Shown here: piece after piece, positions 24,725 through 28,200 of the stretch
Position numbering within the stretch: the stretch's first letter is position 1
How the letters are laid out: each line of letters begins with the position of its first letter
Assembly (NCBI GenBank): GCA_902782905.1
Contig: CACZPB010000125.1
Span: forward strand, 1-28,200
Length of the DNA: 28,200 bases
Reading direction: 5' to 3'
Source: an uncultured bacterium
GTDB taxonomy: Bacteria; Cyanobacteriota; Vampirovibrionia; Gastranaerophilales; Gastranaerophilaceae
Position numbers and translations under genes: made by a program
The notes under the pieces: generated by a model
Seen by the model: only the letters and a program-made list of their open reading frames with translations
Told to the model about the DNA's origin: nothing
Databases searched by the model: none

Positions 24725-25327
24725 CTATTGAATAATAAATTGTCCAAAGCTTACTCTAAGGACTTCTCTCTCTCCACCTAAAATTGAATTTATATCATTA
24801 GCTATTTGCTCTTTCGCAAGCTCTTTTCCTGCGGCTGTTGATAACTCGGTAGAAGTCTTGCTGGAAAGATTGGTAATTACTGCATCTCTTATTGCAGGCT
24901 TGTACTGATTCATCTCTGCCTGAATAGCTGCCATCGGATCAGCAGGCGCCGAGGCTTCTTCGCCATGACCGTGTCCGCCCTTTGCAGGAGCTTCCTCTGT
25001 CGGGAAATCTGTATCTTTCTTTGATACTTCTATAGCTACATTAACTTTCAAATATTTTTTAGCGTTTTCATCGCAAAGATTTAGTATGAAATCTCCCAAA
25101 TCGACAATTATTCCCTTTTGGATTTCATCGCTGTCTTCACTTTCCTCTAATTCTTCATTTTGAACTGATATTGACGCTATTTTTTGAGAAATTAAATTCT
25201 CCATCACTATATAATTGACGCCTGCAAACACAACGAACATTATAACAATCGTCGCAATTGTCATTATTAAAAACTTTGTTATATCTTGGTTCTTTTTCCC
25301 TTCTTCAGGTCTTTCATTCTCAGCCAT
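24725..25327 (-). CDS. fliL: Flagellar basal body-associated protein FliL
   Basis: A single-pass inner membrane protein of about 200 residues that surrounds stators and supports torque. It has a short charged cytoplasmic tail (1-18), a membrane segment at about 19-42, then a periplasmic domain with GIIVDLGDFILNL and YLKVNVAIEV and the C-terminal VLRVSFGQFIIQ. A Gly/His/Ala-rich insert (GGHGHGEEASAPADP) interrupts the periplasmic domain, which is unusual and may be a flexible loop. The start is the ATG at 25327 with GGAG six bases upstream; an in-frame GTG at 25339 is part of that site and is rejected. It heads fliL-fliM-fliN. Confidence 0.9.
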   Translation of the reverse strand: MAENERPEEGKKNQDITKFLIMTIATIVIMFVVFAGVNYIVMENLISQKIASISVQNEELEESEDSDEIQKGIIVDLGDFILNLCDENAKKYLKVNVAIEVSKKDTDFPTEEAPAKGGHGHGEEASAPADPMAAIQAEMNQYKPAIRDAVITNLSSKTSTELSTAAGKELAKEQIANDINSILGGEREVLRVSFGQFIIQ

Positions 25328-25349
25328 AATTTTCTCCACTATCTTATTA

Positions 25350-25367
25350 AAGGATATTAATATCCTT
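25350..25367. promoter_or_regulatory. 18-bp perfect palindrome at the fliL transcription start
   Basis: AAGGATATT/AATATCCTT is a perfect palindrome, placed directly downstream of the fliL -10 box and covering the predicted start of transcription. It has no loop or T-run, so it is more like a protein-binding operator than a terminator. The regulator is unknown. Confidence 0.6.
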
Positions 25368-25371
25368 CACT

Positions 25372-25401
25372 ATTATAGCAGGATTTTTTATTTTGTGCCA
25401 A
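25372..25401 (-). promoter_or_regulatory. Predicted promoter of fliL-fliM-fliN
   Basis: On the minus strand TTGGCA (25401-25396, 5/6) and a perfect TATAAT (25377-25372) have an 18-base spacer. This is a sigma70-like promoter, not the sigma28 or sigma54 type common for flagellar genes. It lies within 25 bases of the gdhA stop, and no clear gdhA terminator precedes it. Confidence 0.7.
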
Positions 25402-25425
25402 AAAATCATCTGTTTGGATGGGAAA

Positions 25426-26775
25426 CTACACCACACCTTGACATTTCATTGCTTCAGCTAACTTTTCAAATGCTGCCAAGTTTGCTCCGGCTACATAATT
25501 TCCTGCACAGCCGTATTTTTCAGCATTATCTTTACAAGCATTAAAAATATTTACCATAATTCTGTCAAGCTTTTCGATAACTTCATCAAATGTATAATAA
25601 TATCTCATACTGTTTTGAGACATCTCTATTGCAGAAGTAGCAACTCCGCCTGCATTTGCAGCTTTTGCCGGCCCTACAAGAATGCCTTTTTCCAACAAAT
25701 AATCAGTGGCTTCTTGTGTACAAGGCATATTAGCACCCTCCGCAACTGCTATAACACCATTTTCTACAAGCTTTTTAGCTGAATTTAGCGTTAGCTCGTT
25801 TTGAGTAGCACAAGGAAGCGCTATATCTGTCTTTATTGTCCAAATCGGTGAATCCTCATTGACTCTTTCCATATATTCTGCATCCGGATGAGTATTCAAA
25901 TAATCCTTAATCCTTCCGCGCTTAACTTCTTTAATATCTTTTATCAATGCTAAATCAATACCGTTTTTGTCATAAATACATCCGTTTGAATCAGACATTG
26001 CAACAACCTTTGCACCGTATTCCTGAGCTTTTTGGCAAGCATAAATAGCAACATTGCCGGAGCCTGATATGGTAACCGTTTTACCGTTGAAGCTTTCACC
26101 TTTAGTTTTAAGCATTTCGCGAGTAAAAAATACCAAACCAAACCCTGTTGCCTCTGTTCTTCCTAAAGAACCGCCATAGCAAACAGACTTGCCTGTCAAA
26201 ACTCCGCCTTCATAAGCATCCTTAATCCTTTTATATTGACCGAACAAGTACCCGACCTCTCTGCCGCCAACACCAATATCACCGGCCGGAACATCAACGT
26301 CATGACCAATGTGTCTGTATAGCTCTGTCATAAAGCTTTGACAAAATCTCATAATTTCGCAATCTGATTTTCCTTTAGGGTCAAAGTCGCTTCCGCCTTT
26401 ACCGCCACCTATAGGCAAACCTGTGAGGGCATTTTTGAATATCTGCTCAAACCCTAAAAACTTCATAATACTTTGGTTAACTGTAGGGTGAAATCTTAAA
26501 CCGCCTTTATAAGGACCGATAAGAGAGCTGAATTGTACTCTGAATCCTCTGTTTACAATAACTTCACCATTGTCATTAATCCAAGGTACTCTGAATGATA
26601 TAATTCTCTCCGGCTCAACCATTCTCTCTAAAATCGCCAATTTTTCGTACTCAGGATGTTTGTCAACTAAATGTTCAACCGAACACAAAACTTCTTTTAC
26701 TGCCTGTAAATACTCAGGTTCGCAAGCATTTTTCTTCTCAACATCATTCAGTACACGTGTTATATATTCATTCAT
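25426..26775 (-). CDS. gdhA: NADP-type glutamate dehydrogenase
   Basis: Reversible reductive amination of 2-oxoglutarate to glutamate, linking ammonia assimilation to carbon metabolism. The 449-residue length matches hexameric GdhA. The substrate site PYKGGLRFHP (88-97) and catalytic LPIGGGKGGSDFDP (Lys126) are intact, and the Rossmann motif is SGSGNVA (237-243 region). A Ser-Asp after the second strand (AMSDSNG) favours NADP(H). Start ATG with AGAGGG about ten bases upstream. It lies upstream of fliL in the same direction, but fliL has its own promoter, so a shared operon is not needed. Confidence 0.97.
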   Translation of the reverse strand: MNEYITRVLNDVEKKNACEPEYLQAVKEVLCSVEHLVDKHPEYEKLAILERMVEPERIISFRVPWINDNGEVIVNRGFRVQFSSLIGPYKGGLRFHPTVNQSIMKFLGFEQIFKNALTGLPIGGGKGGSDFDPKGKSDCEIMRFCQSFMTELYRHIGHDVDVPAGDIGVGGREVGYLFGQYKRIKDAYEGGVLTGKSVCYGGSLGRTEATGFGLVFFTREMLKTKGESFNGKTVTISGSGNVAIYACQKAQEYGAKVVAMSDSNGCIYDKNGIDLALIKDIKEVKRGRIKDYLNTHPDAEYMERVNEDSPIWTIKTDIALPCATQNELTLNSAKKLVENGVIAVAEGANMPCTQEATDYLLEKGILVGPAKAANAGGVATSAIEMSQNSMRYYYTFDEVIEKLDRIMVNIFNACKDNAEKYGCAGNYVAGANLAAFEKLAEAMKCQGVV

Positions 26776-26825
26776 ACTTCTATAACCCTCTTATCTATTG
26801 TCTTACACGATTTTTTACTTTTTAT

Positions 26826-26854
26826 TTTATACAATATTTTTTTCAAGATTGCAA
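26826..26854 (-). promoter_or_regulatory. Predicted promoter of gdhA
   Basis: On the minus strand TTGCAA (26854-26849) and TATAAA (26831-26826) have a 17-base spacer. The start would be near 26819, leaving a leader of roughly 43 bases. The region is AT-rich, so chance matches are possible. Confidence 0.5.
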
Positions 26855-26884
26855 TAGAATTTGCAAAAACTTTATAAAATTTTT

Positions 26885-26904
26885 ATATGAAATGTTTTTC
26901 ATAT
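26885..26904. other. Small AT-rich hairpin between gdhA and the XRE gene
   Basis: ATATGAAA (26885-26892) and TTTCATAT (26897-26904) form an 8-bp perfect stem with a 4-base loop. It lies after the stop of the minus-strand XRE gene and could be a weak terminator for it, but there is no clean T-run. A binding site is equally possible. The rest of 26776-26950 holds only the gdhA promoter. Confidence 0.35.
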
Positions 26905-26950
26905 CAATATTAAGGAGTGAAACAAAAAGCGTTCAAAACATCCTGCTAAG

Positions 26951-27160
26951 TTAGTCAAAATCTACTAAATCTGACACTTTAACGTCCAAAACATCGGCCA
27001 GCTTGAATAAACGTCTAAGACTCAAAAATTTCAAGCCATTCTCAACACGACAAATATAATCTTCTGACACACCTATTGCTTCAGCTAAATCTAACTGCCT
27101 ATAGCCTTTTGCTTTTCTATATTTCTTTATATTAATTCCTAAAATTTTTAATCTTGACAT
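26951..27160 (-). CDS. XRE-family helix-turn-helix regulator (69 residues)
   Basis: A stand-alone Cro/C1-type DNA-binding protein. The five-helix domain fills it: IKKYRKAKGYRQLDLAEAIG (11-30, helix 2 of the HTH), VSEDYICRVENG (31-42, recognition helix with the typical R-x-E-N-G end), and LFKLADVLDVKVSDL (51-65). No effector domain is present. There is no ribosome binding site. AATAAT lies seven bases before the ATG, so a leaderless or near-leaderless transcript is possible. It is divergent from another XRE gene 69 bases away, in the layout of a two-repressor switch. No toxin or phage gene is nearby. Confidence 0.88.
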   Translation of the reverse strand: MSRLKILGINIKKYRKAKGYRQLDLAEAIGVSEDYICRVENGLKFLSLRRLFKLADVLDVKVSDLVDFD

Positions 27161-27216
27161 ATGGTCTATTATTCCATATTATTAAGATGTAAATTCGACC
27201 TGTTAGTCCATATTAT
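27159..27216. promoter_or_regulatory. Operator-like repeats between divergent XRE genes
   Basis: TCCATATTAT occurs twice in direct orientation at 27173-27182 and 27207-27216, 34 bases apart. The first copy is also the right half of an inverted repeat, ATATGG (27159-27164) with CCATAT (27174-27179), that touches the start codon of the left gene. The second copy contains TATTAT, a probable -10 of the right gene. Such placement would let one or both XRE proteins control both promoters. Binding is inferred. Confidence 0.55.
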
Positions 27217-27229
27217 ATGAGGATTTTAT

Positions 27230-27466
27230 ATGCACAAACGAAATGTTTTAGATATTCTTGGCAAAAATATGCATGACATTAGATTTGCAAAGAACATGAC
27301 ATTGCAAGAGGTAGCTGAAAAAACAAAAATTGATATTAAAACCCTGAAAAAATTCGAAGCAGGAGAATATTCCGGTCTGAAAATACCTCAATACATCAAA
27401 ATAGCTACTGCTCTTGGTGTTTCCTATGAAAGTATGACAAAGGGAATAGAATTTACTGAAGACTAA
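27230..27466 (+). CDS. XRE-family helix-turn-helix regulator (78 residues)
   Basis: A second stand-alone Cro/C1-type protein. GKNMHDIRFAKNMTLQEVAE (11-30) holds the first helices, KTKIDIKTLKKFEAGEY (31-47) the recognition helix, and IPQYIKIATALGVSYESM (52-69) the last helices. It differs from its divergent neighbour along most of its length, so the two are not a recent duplication. The start has GAGGA six bases upstream. It ends directly at a strong terminator and is therefore transcribed alone. The target is unknown beyond the shared intergenic repeats. Confidence 0.88.
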   Translation: MHKRNVLDILGKNMHDIRFAKNMTLQEVAEKTKIDIKTLKKFEAGEYSGLKIPQYIKIATALGVSYESMTKGIEFTED

Positions 27467-27497
27467 AAAAAAGAACCCCTTGCGGAGTTCTTTTTTT
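27466..27497. terminator. Bidirectional terminator between the XRE gene and rpsI
   Basis: An A-run and AAGAAC pair with GTTCTT and a T-run, with one C/A mismatch and a CC/GG top around the loop TTGC. It begins at the last base of the XRE stop codon. Read on the minus strand it also ends in T, so it can serve rplM-rpsI. Bases 27498-27551 hold nothing else visible. Confidence 0.85.
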
Positions 27498-27551
27498 GTT
27501 TTTTGTTGAGGCTTATGTAATAAACGTATGTATCTACCCCTACATTTACCC

Positions 27552-27950
27552 CTAACGTTTTGAGAATTGGAATCTCTTACGAGCTCTTTTTCTACCGTAT
27601 TTCTTACGTTCTTTAACTCTAGCATCACGAGTCAACAGACCTTCTGCCTTAAGAACATTTTTGTATTCTTCGTTAGATTTGAGTAACGCTCTTGAAATAC
27701 CATGTCTGATAGCCGCTGCCTGTGCAACAATACCGCCGCCTACAGCTTTTACTCTTACATCATATTTGTCTTGGTTCTCAGTTAGAACGAGCGGTCTATA
27801 AATCATCATTTCTACTGATGGCATGTTGCCGATATAATCAGCCAATTTTTTGCCGTTAACAAAAATTCTGCCTTTTCCTTTTACAAGCTTAACAACAGCT
27901 ATAGCGCATTTTCTTCTGCCTGTTGCCATAATTTCTTTAGAATCTGCCAT
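27552..27950 (-). CDS. rpsI: 30S ribosomal protein S9
   Basis: Ribosomal protein uS9, which contacts 16S rRNA near the P site through its basic C-terminal tail. The 132 residues have the family blocks ATGRRKCAIAVVKL (9-22), GKGRIFVNGK, AVGGGIVAQAAAIRHGISRALL, and the ending KKYGRKRARKRFQFSKR, whose last Lys-Arg reaches the P-site tRNA. The ATG overlaps the rplM stop by one base (TAATG), in the usual rplM-rpsI operon order. Confidence 0.98.
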   Translation of the reverse strand: MADSKEIMATGRRKCAIAVVKLVKGKGRIFVNGKKLADYIGNMPSVEMMIYRPLVLTENQDKYDVRVKAVGGGIVAQAAAIRHGISRALLKSNEEYKNVLKAEGLLTRDARVKERKKYGRKRARKRFQFSKR

Positions 27951-28200
27951 TATTTAGCCTCCTTTTCTAATAAAATTGGCTTTTGAGCAGCATGAGGATG
28001 CTCTGAACCTGTGTAAACTTTTAACTTAGTAAACTGAGTATCGCCCAAAGTATTGTGTTGAAGCATTCCTTTAACAGCCTTTTCAATCAACTTTGTAGCA
28101 TCTTTTTCTCTAACTTCTTTTACAGAAGCTGATTTTAGTCCTCCAGGGAATCCTGTGTGGTGATAATAAATTTTATACTCACTTAATCACTTGCTCACTC
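27950..28200 (-). pseudogene. rplM: 50S ribosomal protein L13, 3' part, frame broken
   Basis: Partial at the window edge; only the C-terminal half of L13 (uL13) is here. Three frame segments are needed to read it: [15 protein letters not shown], then [19 protein letters not shown], then [16 protein letters not shown] through to [11 protein letters not shown] and the stop at 27950-27952. Between the first two one base is missing near 28140-28145 (conserved Pro-Gly-Gly). Between the last two there is one extra base in the run 28080-28084. An in-frame TGA also occurs at 28187-28189, 11 bases from the end. L13 belongs to the core ribosome, so low-quality sequence at this end is more likely than true loss. 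Confidence 0.8.

Noticed and set aside
26913..26949. AAGGAG followed by GTG as the start of a tiny gene (about 10 codons)
   Set aside because: The GTG overlaps the AAGGAG itself, leaving no spacing, and the peptide ends after about ten residues.
28187..28189. The TGA in rplM as recoded stop or selenocysteine codon
   Set aside because: Two further frame disruptions lie nearby and all other genes use TGA normally where seen; sequence error or decay is more likely.

Overview
The window reads as AT-rich bacterial chromosome using the standard bacterial code. The best fit is a non-photosynthetic relative of Cyanobacteria (Melainabacteria/Vampirovibrionia, Gastranaerophilales type). This is inferred from three things: a murC-murB-(ddl)-ftsQ order like that of cyanobacterial division loci, flagellar switch genes that photosynthetic Cyanobacteria lack, and a pilin-like protein with an AFTLAEVLITL-type N-terminus. 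No marker gene is present to prove it. Apart from a possible mobile-type regulator pair and several intergenic repeats, the content is core genome.

Layout. (1) 1-4450: a homopyrimidine mirror/inverted repeat, ilvD on the plus strand, then serS and a DegT/DnrJ aminotransferase on the minus strand. (2) 4657-9149: a large unassigned protein with one EF-hand loop and a BIG2-like domain, uvrC without its C-terminal helix-hairpin-helix domain, and a convergent small SprA-type HEAAH protein. (3) 9199-15250: a compact minus-strand operon murC-murB-ddl-ftsQ-hemW-radical SAM gene with overlapping stops and starts. (4) 15263-18299: a three-way-junction palindromic repeat and uvrA. (5) 18332-20015: a gene of unknown function split by a single frameshift, then 407 bases without a credible gene that contain a nested inverted repeat. 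(6) 20016-23186: comM, a type IV pilin-like gene and a PlsC-type acyltransferase. (7) 23236-26775: fliL-fliM-fliN and gdhA on the minus strand. (8) 26951-28200: two divergent XRE regulators with repeated operator-like sites, then rpsI and a disrupted end of rplM at the window edge.

How genes work together. The murC operon makes and ligates peptidoglycan precursors and couples them to the divisome through FtsQ. UvrA and UvrC are two of the three parts of nucleotide excision repair, and ComM is a helicase for recombination of incoming DNA. These three DNA-processing genes share one promoter design: a -10 hexamer exactly six bases before the ATG with no Shine-Dalgarno sequence, which predicts leaderless mRNAs. 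The other genes with a recognisable promoter mostly have a normal leader and ribosome binding site. FliL, FliM and FliN form part of the flagellar basal body and switch, behind a strong promoter with an 18-bp perfect palindrome at the predicted transcription start.

Points most worth a second look: the leaderless-type promoters, the triplex-capable repeat at 14-86, the three-way-junction repeat at 15343-15424, the nested inverted repeat at 19727-19899, the fliL palindrome, the HhH-less UvrC, the EF-hand/BIG2 protein, and the frameshifts in the 18332-19608 gene and in rplM. No clearly new multi-gene system could be demonstrated.
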